A stretch of 64,000 nt of DNA, taken from NCBI RefSeq assembly GCF_034661175.1, contig NZ_CP141058.1, positions 620,001 to 684,000 on the forward strand. The letters are read 5' to 3'. A model generated the notes under the pieces. The model did not search any database. It was not told where the DNA came from and saw only the letters and a program-made list of their open reading frames with translations. Position numbers and translations under genes: made by a program. The DNA comes from Nocardioides renjunii (GTDB lineage Bacteria; Actinomycetota; Actinomycetes; Propionibacteriales; Nocardioidaceae). How positions within the stretch are numbered: the stretch's first letter is position 1; every line of letters begins with the position of its first letter. Shown one piece after another: positions 54,859 through 64,000 of the stretch.

Positions 54859-55509
54859 ATGGCGCGGCCAGAAAAGACTGCCGCCGTCGCAGAGATCGTT
54901 GACTCGTTCAACGACTCCGCCGGCGCTGTGCTGACCGAGTACCGCGGGCTCACCGTGAAGCAGCTGCAGGACCTGCGGCGAGCCCTCGGCGAGAACGCCA
55001 ACTACGCCGTGGTCAAGAACACGCTGGCCAAGATCGCCGCCACCGAGGTGGGCATCGACGGCTTCGACGACCTGCTGACCGGCCCCACCGCCATCGCCTT
55101 CATCAATGGAGACGTGGTCGAGGCCGCCAAGGGTCTGCGTGACTTTGCCAAGGCGAACCCCGCCCTTGTGATCAAGGGTGGAGTCCTCGACGGCAAGCCG
55201 CTCGACGCAGCCGAGGTGGCCAAGCTGGCCGACCTCGAGTCGCGCGAGGTGCTGCTGGGCAAGCTGGCGGGCGCGATGCTCGCGAGCCTCTCCCAGGCCG
55301 TCTACCTGCTCAACGCGCCGATCGCCCAGGCCGCCCGTCTCGCGGGTGCGCTCCAGGCCAAGGCCGAGCAGGACCCCTCGATCCTCGCAGGTGGTGCCGG
55401 CGTGCCGGCCGCTGCCGAGGACGCCCCGGCGGAGGAGGCCCCCGCGGCCGCCGAGCCCGAGGCGACCGACGAGGCGGCCGACTCGGCCGCCGAGTCCACC
55501 GACGCCTGA
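54859..55509 (+). CDS. rplJ: 50S ribosomal protein L10
   Basis: L10 of 216 residues, base of the L7/L12 stalk. Start [20 protein letters not shown] with a GGAGG site before it, [20 protein letters not shown], and the C-terminal L12-binding helix. An Ala/Glu-rich tail of about 40 residues (from [20 protein letters not shown]) is longer than in most bacteria but common in actinobacteria. Upstream control by the L10 leader. Confidence 0.97.
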   Translation: MARPEKTAAVAEIVDSFNDSAGAVLTEYRGLTVKQLQDLRRALGENANYAVVKNTLAKIAATEVGIDGFDDLLTGPTAIAFINGDVVEAAKGLRDFAKANPALVIKGGVLDGKPLDAAEVAKLADLESREVLLGKLAGAMLASLSQAVYLLNAPIAQAARLAGALQAKAEQDPSILAGGAGVPAAAEDAPAEEAPAAAEPEATDEAADSAAESTDA

Positions 55510-55587
55510 CCAGGCCGACGTACACCACCTGAAACCCGGCGCGCCCGCACCACCGCGGACGCGCCACACACGGAAGGAACCGCCACC

Positions 55588-55980
55588 ATGGCGAAGCTCA
55601 GCACCGACGAGCTCCTTGACGCCTTCAAGGAGATGACCCTGATCGAGCTCTCTGAGTTCGTGAAGCAGTTCGAGGACACCTTCGGCGTCACCGCCGCCGC
55701 CCCCGTCGCCGTGGCCGCCGCCCCGGCCGCCGGTGGCGCCGCCGGCGGTGCCGACGAGGCCGCCGCCCAGGACGAGTTCGACGTCGTCCTCGAGGCCGCT
55801 GGTGACAAGAAGATCAACGTCATCAAGGAGGTGCGCGCCCTCACGAGCCTCGGCCTGAAGGAGGCCAAGGACCTCGTCGAGGCCGCCCCGAAGCCGATCC
55901 TCGAGAAGGTCGACAAGGCTGCGGCCGACAAGGCGAAGGAGGCCCTCGAGGCCGCCGGCGCCACCGTCACCGTCAAGTGA
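55588..55980 (+). CDS. rplL: 50S ribosomal protein L7/L12
   Basis: L7/L12 of 130 residues: dimerising N-terminal domain ([20 protein letters not shown]), Ala/Gly hinge, and factor-binding C-terminal domain with [20 protein letters not shown]. Follows rplJ with a GGAAGG site. Ended by the strong hairpin at 55998-56035. Confidence 0.97.
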   Translation: MAKLSTDELLDAFKEMTLIELSEFVKQFEDTFGVTAAAPVAVAAAPAAGGAAGGADEAAAQDEFDVVLEAAGDKKINVIKEVRALTSLGLKEAKDLVEAAPKPILEKVDKAAADKAKEALEAAGATVTVK

Positions 55981-55997
55981 CGATCCGCTAGTCGCGC

Positions 55998-56035
55998 CAC
56001 GAGGGGCGGTCACCGAGAGGTGGCCGCCCCTCGTG
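55998..56035 (+). terminator. Terminator of rplJL operon
   Basis: A 17-base stem, CACGAGGGGCGGTCACC with GGTGGCCGCCCCTCGTG (one T-G), loop GAGA, followed by CCATTT. It separates the ribosomal operon from the methyltransferase module. Confidence 0.85.
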
Positions 56036-56134
56036 CCATTTCCGGTGCGACGCGTGCGCCGATCCCGGCCGAGCAGGGTCTGTCGCGCGGCGCGACGACG
56101 CACTACAGTGAGAGCGCTCGATGCGTATCACGAA

Positions 56135-56992
56135 ATGAGTTGCCTCATGCGCAACAAACGGACCGCCGCGACGCTGACCCGCCTGCTGGAGAACGCGCGC
56201 TACGAGGTGCTGCCCACCGCGTCCACGGAGGACAAGGTGCTCGAGCACCTGCCCCGGGACCGCACGGTCACGGTGACGGCCTCGCCCTCCAAGGGGCTCG
56301 AGGCGACCTTCGACCTCGCCGAGCGGCTCGCCGGCCACGGGTACGCCGTCGTGCCCCACGTCGCCGCGCGGATGGTGAGCGGCCGCACCGAGCTCGAGGA
56401 GATCGCCGACCGGCTGCTCGGCAAGGGCATCACCCGCGTCTTCGTCCCGGGCGGCGACGCCGAGCCGGCCGGGGACTACCCCGACGCGCTCGCCCTGCTG
56501 CAGGACCTCGCGGCCATGGGCTCGCCGTTCTCGCACGTCGGCATCACCGGCTATCCCGAGTCGCACCCGACGATCCACGACGACCTCACCGTGCAGTCGA
56601 TGTGGGACAAGCGGCAGTTCGCCACCCACATCGTCAGCAACCTGACCTTCGACCCCACCCTCGTCCGCAGCTGGGTGCAGAGGCTGCGCGCCCGCGGGGT
56701 CGCGATGCCCCTGCTGCTCGGCATGCCCGGCCCGGTCGAGCGCACCAAGCTGCTGGGCATGGCCACGCGGATCGGGGTGGGGGAGTCGACGAAGTTCCTC
56801 GCCAAGAACAAGGGGCTGTTCGCGCGGCTCGCGGCGCCCGGCGGCTTCACCGGCGAGAGCTTCCTGGAGAAGTGCGCGCCCGCCCTCGGCGAGGACGGGG
56901 CCCTGGTCGAGGGCCTGCACGTCTTCACGTTCAACCAGGTCGGCGAGACCGAGGCCTGGCGCACCGGCATGCTGGAGCGGTTGCGGGGCTAG
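56135..56992 (+). CDS. Methylenetetrahydrofolate reductase-like protein
   Basis: TIM-barrel protein of 285 residues related to MetF: TVTASPSKGLEATFDLAERL, the VVPHVAARMVSG strand (H-V-A-ARMV), GITRVFVPGGDAEPAGDYPD, HVGITGYPESHPTIHDDL and TFDPTLVRSWVQRLRARGV. These correspond to the folate- and FAD-binding loops of MetF, but the length is shorter and it is a distinct subfamily. In this locus it most likely oxidises methyl-THF from the corrinoid system to methylene-THF, feeding one-carbon metabolism. Its stop overlaps that of the DUF1638 gene by four bases. ATGs at 56135 and 56147 are possible. Confidence 0.85.
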   Translation: MSCLMRNKRTAATLTRLLENARYEVLPTASTEDKVLEHLPRDRTVTVTASPSKGLEATFDLAERLAGHGYAVVPHVAARMVSGRTELEEIADRLLGKGITRVFVPGGDAEPAGDYPDALALLQDLAAMGSPFSHVGITGYPESHPTIHDDLTVQSMWDKRQFATHIVSNLTFDPTLVRSWVQRLRARGVAMPLLLGMPGPVERTKLLGMATRIGVGESTKFLAKNKGLFARLAAPGGFTGESFLEKCAPALGEDGALVEGLHVFTFNQVGETEAWRTGMLERLRG

Positions 56993-57672
56993 GTCGCCAG
57001 CCCCGCCCGTGGCGCGAGCCGCTGCTCCACGAGGTCGGCCAGCGCCTGCTCGAGCCCGCCGTGGCCCGTCTCGACGACGGTGAGCGGCAGCCCGATGCGC
57101 GCCGCCGCGTCCTCGGCCAGCGCGCGCAGCTCGGCGTCGGGCGACTGCGCCAGCCACACGACGCGGGTGTAGTTGCCGAAGTAGGTGTCGCACAGCTCGG
57201 GGTAGCGGTCGAGCCCCATCTCCTGGACGACCGTCCGGGAGAACGACCTGACCAGGAAGTCGGTCAGCAGGTAGGTGCCGGGCTGCTCGTCGAAGAACCT
57301 CTCGAGCCGCGAGGGGCCGGCGAAGACGTCGTAGCAGTGCAGTCCCGGGAGCCGGGGCACCCCGAGCTGGAGGCACACCTCGTCGAGGGCTCCGTAGGTG
57401 CCGCAGTCGGCGTAGCCGATGACGACGTGGTCGTAGGACGTCCGCAGGTGGGTGGCCAGCACGCGGACCTCGTCGGCGATCCGGTCCGGGTGGTTGTGCA
57501 GGAGGGGCGGCAGCGGGTGCACGTCGAGCGGCCAGCCGCGCCGCTCGGCGACCGCGGCCGCGGGCTGGGCGATCGCCCCGCACGCGACGAGCGCGACGCG
57601 ACCGCGCCGGTCAGAAGGAGAGCTGCTCGACGAAGGCGTCGTTGAAGTCGGGCCGGTCCGAGAGCTCGACAT
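56989..57672 (-). CDS. DUF1638 protein of corrinoid methyltransferase operon
   Basis: Protein of 227 residues. Start at the only available ATG (57672) inside the end of the activator gene, giving a 62-base overlap. The conserved part begins GRVALVACGAIAQPAAAVAE, then PLPPLLHNHPDRIADEV, HVVIGYADCGTYGALDEVC, PGLHCYDVFAGPSRLERFFD and TYFGNYTRVVWLAQSP. DUF1638 members are recurrently encoded with MttB-type methyltransferases and corrinoid proteins. Their activity is unknown; conserved Cys and His residues suggest metal or cofactor binding. Last gene of the operon. Confidence 0.85.
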   Translation of the reverse strand: MSSSRTGPTSTTPSSSSSPSDRRGRVALVACGAIAQPAAAVAERRGWPLDVHPLPPLLHNHPDRIADEVRVLATHLRTSYDHVVIGYADCGTYGALDEVCLQLGVPRLPGLHCYDVFAGPSRLERFFDEQPGTYLLTDFLVRSFSRTVVQEMGLDRYPELCDTYFGNYTRVVWLAQSPDAELRALAEDAAARIGLPLTVVETGHGGLEQALADLVEQRLAPRAGLAT

Positions 57673-59593
57673 AGGTCACCTCCTCCAGCAGGGCCAGGGC
57701 GCCGGCCCGCTCGCGCACCGACAGCAGCGCCATCTTGGCGCCCTCGCCCGCGACGTTGCCCGCGGCGACGATGCGCAGCACCGGCAGCTGCGGCACGAGC
57801 CCGATGCGTACGGCGGACGCGGGGGAGAGGTAGCTCCCGAACGAGCCGGCGAGCAGCACCTGCTGCACGTCGCGGTGCTCGAGGCCGAGCTGCTCGAGCA
57901 GCAGCGACCAGCCGGTCGAGATCGCCGCCTTGGCGAACTGGAGCTCGCGGACGTCGCGCTGGGAGAAGTAGACGCACTCGGCCGGGTCCGACTCCGGCGT
58001 CGGCCGGTGCAGGATGAAGACCCGCTCCTCGCCGATGCGGGCGAGCCGGTCGGCCAGGGCGGGGGCGATCTCCTTCGCGGCCTCGTCGGGGACCAGCCGG
58101 CCGGTGGCGTCGAGCAGGCCGACGCGCACCAGCTCGGCGACCGCGTCGACGAGCCCGGAGCCGCACAGGCCCTTGGCCTCGACGTCGCCGATCACGCCGA
58201 GGGTGACGGCCGGGTCGTCGCCCAGGGCCGTCGGGTCGACCTTGATCACCTCGATGGCGCCGTCGGCCGCGCGCATGCCGCAGCGGATGGCGCCACCCTC
58301 GAACGCCGGTCCGGCGGGCGCCGCGGTCGACAGGATGGTCTCGCCGTCGCTGAGCACGATCTCGCAGTTGGTGCCGACGTCGATGAAGAGCCGGGTGCGC
58401 TTGTCGCGGTCCATCCCGGTGGCGAGCATGCCGGCCACGATGTCGCCGCCGACGTAGGCGCCGAGGGCCGGGAAGAAGTACGCCCGCGCGCGCGGGTGCA
58501 GGGTGAGGCCGATCTCCGAGGCGAGCACCGACGGCGGCTGCGAGGAGGACATCACGAACGGCGCAACCCCGAGCGGCTCCGGGTCGATGCCGAGCGCGAG
58601 CGCGGTCATCGTGGCGTTGCCGGCGACGGCGACCTCGTAGACCTGGGCCGGGTCGACGCCCGCCTCGCGGCAGACCTGCCCGGCCAGGGACGACAGGGTG
58701 CTGGCCGCCGCCTGCTGGAGCCGGCCGAGCGCCTCCTCGTCCATCATGGTGGCGCTGATCCGGGTGATCACGTCGCCGCCGAACGGCTGCTGCGCGTTGA
58801 GCATCGAGGTGACGGCCATGGGTGTCCCGGTGCCGACGTCGAGGAGGGTGCCGACGACCGTGGTGGTGCCGAGGTCGAAGGCGATCGCGTAGCGCGCCGC
58901 CGTCGTGTCGCCGGGCTCGACGTCGATGAGCGACTCGTCGAGGATCACCGCGGTGACCTTGAAGTCGGCCTCGCGCAGCACGGTCGAGAGCCGCCGCAGG
59001 ACGTGCAGGTCGGCGGTCAGCTCGAGGTCCTCGATGGCGTCGGTGAGCCGGACGAGGTCGGTGCGCTGGTCGGCGAGGGTGGCCTCGTCGAGCTCGACGT
59101 AGCGCTTCTGCAGGGCCGGGCGCAGGATCACCTGGCGGCCGATGCCGACGGTCGCTGCCTTGGGCCGGGTGGCCAGCGGCGGCACCTCGACGGCGAGGTC
59201 GCGGGTGGCGTGCACCAGGCAGCCGAGGCGCCAGCCGTCCTCCAGCTGCGCCGGCGTGAACGTACGGACGTCGTGCCGGGTGACCGGCACCTCGCCGCCC
59301 GAGGTGACCTGCACCTTGCACTTGTGGCACGTGCCGTGGCCGCCGCAGGTGGAGTCGATGGCGATGCCGTTCCACGACGCGGCGTCGAAGACGGTCACGC
59401 CCGGCGGCACGCGTACGCCGCGCTGGCTGGGCGGCACGGCGGCGCCGTCCTCGGCGCGGGTGTGGACGGTGAAGGACAGGTCGACCCGACCCGTTCCGTC
59501 GTGCGCGGCGGGGTCGGCTCCGGGCCGTTCGATGAGGCCCTCGCGGGCGACGTCCGCGAGGGAGAAGTCGGGCCCCTCGGGGGGTCGGGTCAC
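57611..59593 (-). CDS. RACo-type ATP-dependent corrinoid reductive activator
   Basis: Protein of 660 residues. An N-terminal 2Fe-2S ferredoxin domain (CGGHGTCHKCKVQV, with a fourth Cys in RLGCLVHATRD), a middle linker, and a C-terminal ASKHA ATPase domain (FDLGTTTVVGTLLDVGTGTP, then IDVGTNCEIVLSDGE and VLLAGSFGSYLSPASAVRIG). This is the architecture of activators that reduce inactive cob(II)alamin to cob(I)alamin using ATP. Its target here is the corrinoid protein at 60471. GTG start overlaps the previous gene by four bases. Confidence 0.93.
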   Translation of the reverse strand: MTRPPEGPDFSLADVAREGLIERPGADPAAHDGTGRVDLSFTVHTRAEDGAAVPPSQRGVRVPPGVTVFDAASWNGIAIDSTCGGHGTCHKCKVQVTSGGEVPVTRHDVRTFTPAQLEDGWRLGCLVHATRDLAVEVPPLATRPKAATVGIGRQVILRPALQKRYVELDEATLADQRTDLVRLTDAIEDLELTADLHVLRRLSTVLREADFKVTAVILDESLIDVEPGDTTAARYAIAFDLGTTTVVGTLLDVGTGTPMAVTSMLNAQQPFGGDVITRISATMMDEEALGRLQQAAASTLSSLAGQVCREAGVDPAQVYEVAVAGNATMTALALGIDPEPLGVAPFVMSSSQPPSVLASEIGLTLHPRARAYFFPALGAYVGGDIVAGMLATGMDRDKRTRLFIDVGTNCEIVLSDGETILSTAAPAGPAFEGGAIRCGMRAADGAIEVIKVDPTALGDDPAVTLGVIGDVEAKGLCGSGLVDAVAELVRVGLLDATGRLVPDEAAKEIAPALADRLARIGEERVFILHRPTPESDPAECVYFSQRDVRELQFAKAAISTGWSLLLEQLGLEHRDVQQVLLAGSFGSYLSPASAVRIGLVPQLPVLRIVAAGNVAGEGAKMALLSVRERAGALALLEEVTYVELSDRPDFNDAFVEQLSF

Positions 59594-60470
59594 GTCGCGG
59601 CCGCCGCCGCCTGCTTGGCGCGGTGCGCCGAGATCCACGCCATGCCCCAGTCGTCGTGGCCGAGGAACACGTCGGCCGCCTTGACCGCCTCGACGACGCG
59701 CGGCGTGCGGGTGTCCATGATCGCGCTGGTGAGCCCGGAGGTCATCGCCATCGGCAGCCACGACGCGTTGAGCGTGTGCCGGTCGGGCATGCCGAAGGAG
59801 ACGTTGGACGCGCCGCAGGTCATGTTGACGCCGAACTCGTCGCGGATGCGCCGCATCACCTCGAAGGTGACCAGCGTGGTGCTGGTGTCGGCGCCGATCG
59901 GCATGGCCAGCGGGTCGATGACGATGTCGGCCTGCGCGAGACCGTACTCCTCGGTGGCCACCCGGATGATCTTGGCGGTGAGGTCGAGGCGCTTGTCGGC
60001 CTCCATCGGGATCTCGTCGTGGTCGTTGGGGAGCGCGATCACGGCGGCGTCGTACTTCTTCACGAGCGGGAGGATCGCCGCCATGCGGTCGTCCTCGGCG
60101 GTGATCGAGTTGACCAGCGCACGGCCCTGGTAGACCGCGAGCCCCGCCTCGAGCGCCTCGACGACGGAGGAGTCGATGCAGATCGGCAGGTCGGTGAGCT
60201 CCTGCACCATCTGGATCGCCTTGGCGAGCAGCTCGGGCTCGTCGGTGAGCGGCACGCCCATGTTGATGTCGAGGACGTCGGCGCCGCCCTCCACCTGGGC
60301 CTTGACGTCGCGCTCGATCGCGGAGAAGTCGCCCGCGCGCAGCTGCTCCTGGAAGATCCTGCGACCCGTGGGGTTGATGCGCTCGCCGATGAGGCAGAAC
60401 GGCCGGTCGTGGCCGATGACGACCTCGCGGGACGCCGAGCGCAGGACGGTGTGCAGCCCAGTGGCGGCCA

Positions 60471-60471
<1 letters not shown>
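59590..60471 (-). CDS. Methyltetrahydrofolate:corrinoid methyltransferase (MtgA/AcsE type)
   Basis: Pterin-binding TIM barrel of 293 residues. Seen: LIGERINPTGRRIFQEQLRA (the ERINPTG folate motif), VEGGADVLDINMGVPL, LPICIDSSVVEALEAGL, ALVNSITAEDDRM, VIDPLAMPIGADTST and NMTCGASNVSFGMPDRHTLN with the N-x-S-F-G-x-P-x-R motif of AcsE. It moves the methyl group from methylcob(III)alamin protein to THF. Its start and the corrinoid stop share one base (TGATG). Middle of the operon. Confidence 0.94.
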
Positions 60472-61132
<661 letters not shown>

Positions 61133-61136
<4 letters not shown>

Positions 61137-61960
61137 GCGACCACCTCCTGGGTGCGTGCTGATCGGTGGGCGGGTCGGTGGTCCGAGCGGTGGGGCGGGT
61201 GGGTGGTGCGCCGCGCGGGTCCGCGCAGCAGGCTCGACAGCGCGGTGGACCGGTCGAGCAGGCGGCGGCCGAGCTCGTCGAGCCGCGCCTCCAGACGGGG
61301 GGTGGGCCCGGAGATCCCGAGGGAGGCGACGAGGTCGCCGTGCACGCCGAAGACCGGGACGGCGATGCCGGTGAGGCCGATCTCGAGCTCGTCGCGGGTC
61401 AGCGCCCAGCCGCGCTCGCGGGTGCGCAGGCAGTCGCGGCGTACGTCGTCGCGGCCGGCGAGGGTGGCGGGCGTGGGCCGCTCCAGCTCGCCGTCGGGCA
61501 GCTCGAGGGCGTCCCAGGCGAGGAAGACCTTGCCGAGCGCGGAGCAGTGGGCCGGCACGTCGACCTCGGTCCAGTCGCGGGTGCCGAGCAGGAAGGTGGA
61601 GTCGACCTGCGCCACCTGCACGACGCGCTCGCCGCGGGTGACGCTGAGGTGGACGGTCTCGCCGGTGTCGGCGCCGATGCCGTCCATGACCGGACGAGCC
61701 AGCCGCACCAGCTCGTCCCAGGGGTCGTGGCGAGCGGCGTAGAGCCAGAACAGCCGGCCGGCGACGTAGGACCCGGCGGCGTCGCGCTCGAGCAGGCCGG
61801 AGCGCTCGAGGGCGGTCAGCAGCCGCGAGGTGGTCGACTTGGCCAGCCCGCTCGCGTCCTGGAGGTCGGCGAAGCTCATCGGCTCGTCGGCGTGCACGAC
61901 GGTGGCCACCAGGTCGGCGGCGCGGTCCAGCGCTCGCGTGCCGGTGGCGGGGTCGCTCAC
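61133..61960 (-). CDS. IclR-family transcriptional regulator
   Basis: Protein of 275 residues. N-terminal winged HTH (FADLQDASGLAKSTTSRLLT, then GSYVAGRLFWLY), C-terminal IclR effector domain (DTGETVHLSVTRGERVVQVA, HCSALGKVFLAW, ERGWALTRDELEIGLTGIAV). A basic His/Arg-rich tail of about 40 residues (TTHPPHRSDHRPAHRSARTQ) is unusual. It heads the corrinoid operon and is divergent from mttB, so it most likely senses the methylated substrate or product and binds the palindrome at 61996-62025. Confidence 0.93.
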
Positions 61961-61995
61961 GACGGCTCCTTCGCTGGAGGGGTTCCCTCGGGTTC

Positions 61996-62025
61996 CATGA
62001 TGTGGAACCGTGGTTCCACATCATG
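61996..62025. promoter_or_regulatory. 30-base palindromic operator between iclR and mttB
   Basis: CATGATGTGGAACC (61996-62009), GT, GGTTCCACATCATG (62012-62025) are perfect complementary arms. The TGGAACCGTGGTTCCA core is similar to IclR-family operators. It is 36 bases upstream of the iclR start and 41 bases upstream of mttB, so it can control both. Extra GGTTCC half-sites lie at 61981 and 61991. Confidence 0.8.
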
Positions 62026-62065
62026 AGGCTAGAAGCCCGCATGAGCCGAGGTCAAGGAGGAGCCC

Positions 62066-63505
62066 GTGTTCCGCAACACGATGCCGCGCTACGAGGTGCT
62101 GTCCGAGGACGCGATGGCGACCCTCGACAAGGGGTGGCGACGACTGATGACCGAGATCGGCGTCGAGTTCATGGACGAGCGCGCCCTCGAGCTGTTCCGC
62201 CAGGCGGGCCAGCGCGTCGAGGACAACACCGTCTTCCTCGACCCCGACTTCGTCCTGGAGCAGGTCGCCAAGGCGCCGCGCGAGTTCGACGTGCAGGCGC
62301 GCAACCCCGAGAACTCCATCCACATCGGTGGCGACTCGATGGCGTTCGGCGCGGTCTACGGCCCGCCGTTCGTGCGGCAGGGCGACGTACGCCGTGACGC
62401 GACGATGGAGGACTTCCGCAGCTTCACCAAGCTGGCGCAGTCGTTCGCGGTGCTCGACTCGGCCGGCGGGGTGATCTGCGAGCCCAACGACACCCCGCTC
62501 GACAGCCGCCACCTCGACATGACCTACGCGCTCCAGACGCTGACCGACAAGGTCTACATGGGCAACGTCGTGTCCGGGGTCAACGCCGCGGACACGCTCG
62601 CGATGACCTCGATCCTCTTCGGCTCGCGCGAGGCGATCGAGGAGACCCCCGCGACGATCTCGCTGATCAACTGCAACTCGCCGCTGCGCTGGGACGACCG
62701 GATGCTGGAGGCGCAGTTCGAGTACTCCCACGCCGGCCAGCCGGTGGTGCTCACGCCGTTCATCCTCATGGGCGCGATGTCGCCGGTGACGATCCCCGCG
62801 GCCCTGGTGCAGCAGATCGTCGAGGCGCTCTCCGGCATCGCGCTGTCGCAGCTGATCCGTCCGGGCACGCCCGTCATCTTCGGGTCCTTCCTGTCCAACA
62901 TCGACATGCAGTCGGGGTCGCCGACGTTCGGCACGCCGGAGTCCGGCCTCGGGCTGCTGTGCACGGGCCAGATCGCCCGGCACTTCGGGCTGCCGTTCCG
63001 CACCGGCGGCGGGCTGACGTCCTCGCAGGTGGCGGACGCCCAGGCGGGCTACGAGGCGCTGATGACCCTGATGCCGACCTTCCTGGCCGGCGCCAACTGG
63101 GTGATGCACTCGGCCGGCTGGCTCGAGGGCGGCCTGGTCGCCGGCTACGAGAAGTTCATCGTCGACATCGAGCTGCTGCAGATGCTGCGCCACGAGTTCA
63201 CGCCGCTGGAGATCGACGAGGCGTCGATGGCCTTCGACGCCCACCAGGAGGTCGGCCACGGCGGGCACTTCCTCGGCGCCATGCACACGATGGAGCGCTT
63301 CCGCACCTGCTTCTACCGCCCGCTGCTGTCGTCGTCGGAGAACTACGAGCGGTGGATGCGCAACGGCGGCCACGACGCCAACGACCGCGCGACCGCGCGC
63401 TACCAGAAGACGCTGGCCGACTACGAGCAGCCGGCGCTCGACGACGCCGTGCGCGAGGAGCTCGAGGACTACGTCATCCGGCGGCGGGCCGAGCTGGGGG
63501 ACTGA
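62066..63505 (+). CDS. MttB-family (non-pyrrolysine) methyltransferase
   Basis: Protein of 479 residues of the trimethylamine methyltransferase superfamily. No in-frame stop codon, so it is a non-pyrrolysine member like glycine betaine (MtgB), proline betaine (MtpB) or carnitine (MtcB) methyltransferases. Family segments: TLDKGWRRLMTEIGVEFMDE at the start, GVNAADTLAMTSILFGSREA, SLINCNSPLRWDDRMLEAQF, PSFGTPESGLGLLCTGQIAR (P-x-FGTPE), and the long C-terminal helices. It would demethylate a quaternary amine to the corrinoid protein. GTG start at 62066 with AAGGAG seven bases upstream. Substrate unknown. Confidence 0.9.
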   Translation: MFRNTMPRYEVLSEDAMATLDKGWRRLMTEIGVEFMDERALELFRQAGQRVEDNTVFLDPDFVLEQVAKAPREFDVQARNPENSIHIGGDSMAFGAVYGPPFVRQGDVRRDATMEDFRSFTKLAQSFAVLDSAGGVICEPNDTPLDSRHLDMTYALQTLTDKVYMGNVVSGVNAADTLAMTSILFGSREAIEETPATISLINCNSPLRWDDRMLEAQFEYSHAGQPVVLTPFILMGAMSPVTIPAALVQQIVEALSGIALSQLIRPGTPVIFGSFLSNIDMQSGSPTFGTPESGLGLLCTGQIARHFGLPFRTGGGLTSSQVADAQAGYEALMTLMPTFLAGANWVMHSAGWLEGGLVAGYEKFIVDIELLQMLRHEFTPLEIDEASMAFDAHQEVGHGGHFLGAMHTMERFRTCFYRPLLSSSENYERWMRNGGHDANDRATARYQKTLADYEQPALDDAVREELEDYVIRRRAELGD

Positions 63506-64000
63506 CGCCGTCGCTGTGGTGGACGCTGTTCACCCAGACCGACTCGGGATGGGTCTCGTCGCCGGCGGCCACGTCGGCGGCGGTCCGGAGCTTGGCGACC
63601 TTGTGGATCAGCATGCCGAAGCCGACCTTCGCGATGACGTCGGCGGCTGAGAACGCCACGTGGATGGTCGTGGTCCACCATCCGCCGTCGAAGAAGATCG
63701 GGATCAGGTAGACGACCGGGTAGACGAAGAAGACGGACAGCAGCACCGTCGCGGCCTGGCCGAGGCCGCGTCCCACATCCGCCGGCAGGCTCCTGACCGA
63801 GCTCACCACCGCGGGGACGAGCACCACGTAGATCACCACGAAGCAGGCCATGCTGACGCCCCACCACAGCCACAGCCAGAAGGTGTCCTCACCCTCCTTG
63901 AACACCTGGTCCCCGAGGTATCCGGTGACGATCATCGCGAACGCCGCAGCCATCACCACCGCCCGTGTGCGGGCGAGCCTGCGGCCGACGAGTGTGCACA
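63474..64000 (-). CDS. Microbial rhodopsin, C-terminal part (5' end outside window)
   Basis: About 175 C-terminal residues of a seven-helix retinal protein; the frame is open through base 64000, so the N-terminal part (helices A-C) is missing. Helix D/E region: GYLGDQVFKEGEDTFWLWLW. Helix F: SVFFVYPVVYLIPIFF, whose Tyr-Pro pair corresponds to Tyr185-Pro186 of bacteriorhodopsin. Helix G: FSAADVIAKVGFGMLI, with Asp and, four residues later, the retinal Schiff-base Lys (codon 63627-63629). The residues that set ion specificity are in helix C, outside the window. Most like proteo/xanthorhodopsin-type proton pumps. Its end overlaps mttB by 32 bases. Confidence 0.85.
   Translation of the reverse strand, partial: CTLVGRRLARTRAVVMAAAFAMIVTGYLGDQVFKEGEDTFWLWLWWGVSMACFVVIYVVLVPAVVSSVRSLPADVGRGLGQAATVLLSVFFVYPVVYLIPIFFDGGWWTTTIHVAFSAADVIAKVGFGMLIHKVAKLRTAADVAAGDETHPESVWVNSVHHSDGVSPPARPAAG

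Noticed and set aside
57264..59375. Long minus-strand open frame inside the activator gene
   Set aside because: Its composition is Arg/Ala/Pro-rich shadow coding and the RACo motifs are all in the other frame.
61960..62066. Riboswitch (cobalamin type) before the corrinoid operon
   Set aside because: The gap is only about 105 bases, is dominated by the operator palindrome, and shows no B12-box-like sequence.
62066..63505. Pyrrolysine-containing trimethylamine methyltransferase
   Set aside because: There is no in-frame TAG in the gene and no pyl genes in the window. It belongs to the non-pyrrolysine group.

Overview
This 64 kb window is a very GC-rich chromosomal segment with GTG/ATG starts, dense operons joined by 1-11 base overlaps and typical actinobacterial gene orders. 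Examples are tRNA-Thr, tRNA-Met, rpmG, two MaoC-like hydratases and murB, then tRNA-Trp, secE, nusG, rplK, rplA ... rplJ, rplL, and korA/korB near a polyprenyl synthetase and rarD. The gene content fits a Nocardioides-like member of the Nocardioidaceae (inference; no 16S gene is present). No rRNA operon, CRISPR array, intact prophage or insertion sequence was seen.

Layout. 1-9.7 kb: end of a polyprenyl diphosphate synthase, envelope and stress proteins, MerR and MarR regulators, a 13E12-type HNH protein followed by a short repeat field, and RarD. 9.8-14.6 kb: KorAB 2-oxoacid:ferredoxin oxidoreductase and a secreted GH18 chitinase with a CRP-type site upstream. 14.9-18.7 kb: sulfate ABC transporter operon. 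18.8-24 kb: a frameshifted CarH-like B12 light-sensor domain, YajQ, tRNA-Tyr, and an AGE isomerase/PfkB/MFS operon. 24-28.6 kb: a 53-base tandem repeat array, two phosphatases and two facing mannosyltransferases. 28.7-32 kb: divergent homogentisate and fumarylacetoacetate catabolism. 32.2-36.8 kb: G6PDH, GH15 and a drug exporter. 36.8-46.2 kb: a heterodimeric ABC exporter with split ATP sites, pirin, an MFS-cNMP fusion next to a DUF2652 protein, Tag and an amidase. 46.2-56 kb: tRNA and translation/secretion genes, including an L10 leader RNA and a DnaB-like ATPase inserted between rplA and rplJ. 56.1-63.5 kb: a corrinoid methyltransferase module. 63.5-64 kb: the C-terminal half of a microbial rhodopsin that runs off the window.

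The most notable system is at 56.1-63.5 kb. An IclR regulator, a corrinoid protein, a methyl-THF:corrinoid methyltransferase, a RACo-type reductive activator and a DUF1638 protein form one overlapping operon. Divergent from it is a non-pyrrolysine MttB-family methyltransferase, and a methylene-THF reductase-like protein faces the operon at its far end. Together they predict transfer of a methyl group from a methylated (probably quaternary) amine via cob(I)alamin to THF, followed by oxidation. Such systems are best known from anaerobes; here one appears in an apparently aerobic actinobacterium. A 30-base palindrome between the divergent genes is a strong candidate IclR operator. The rhodopsin and the CarH-like domain add two independent light-related genes to the same window.
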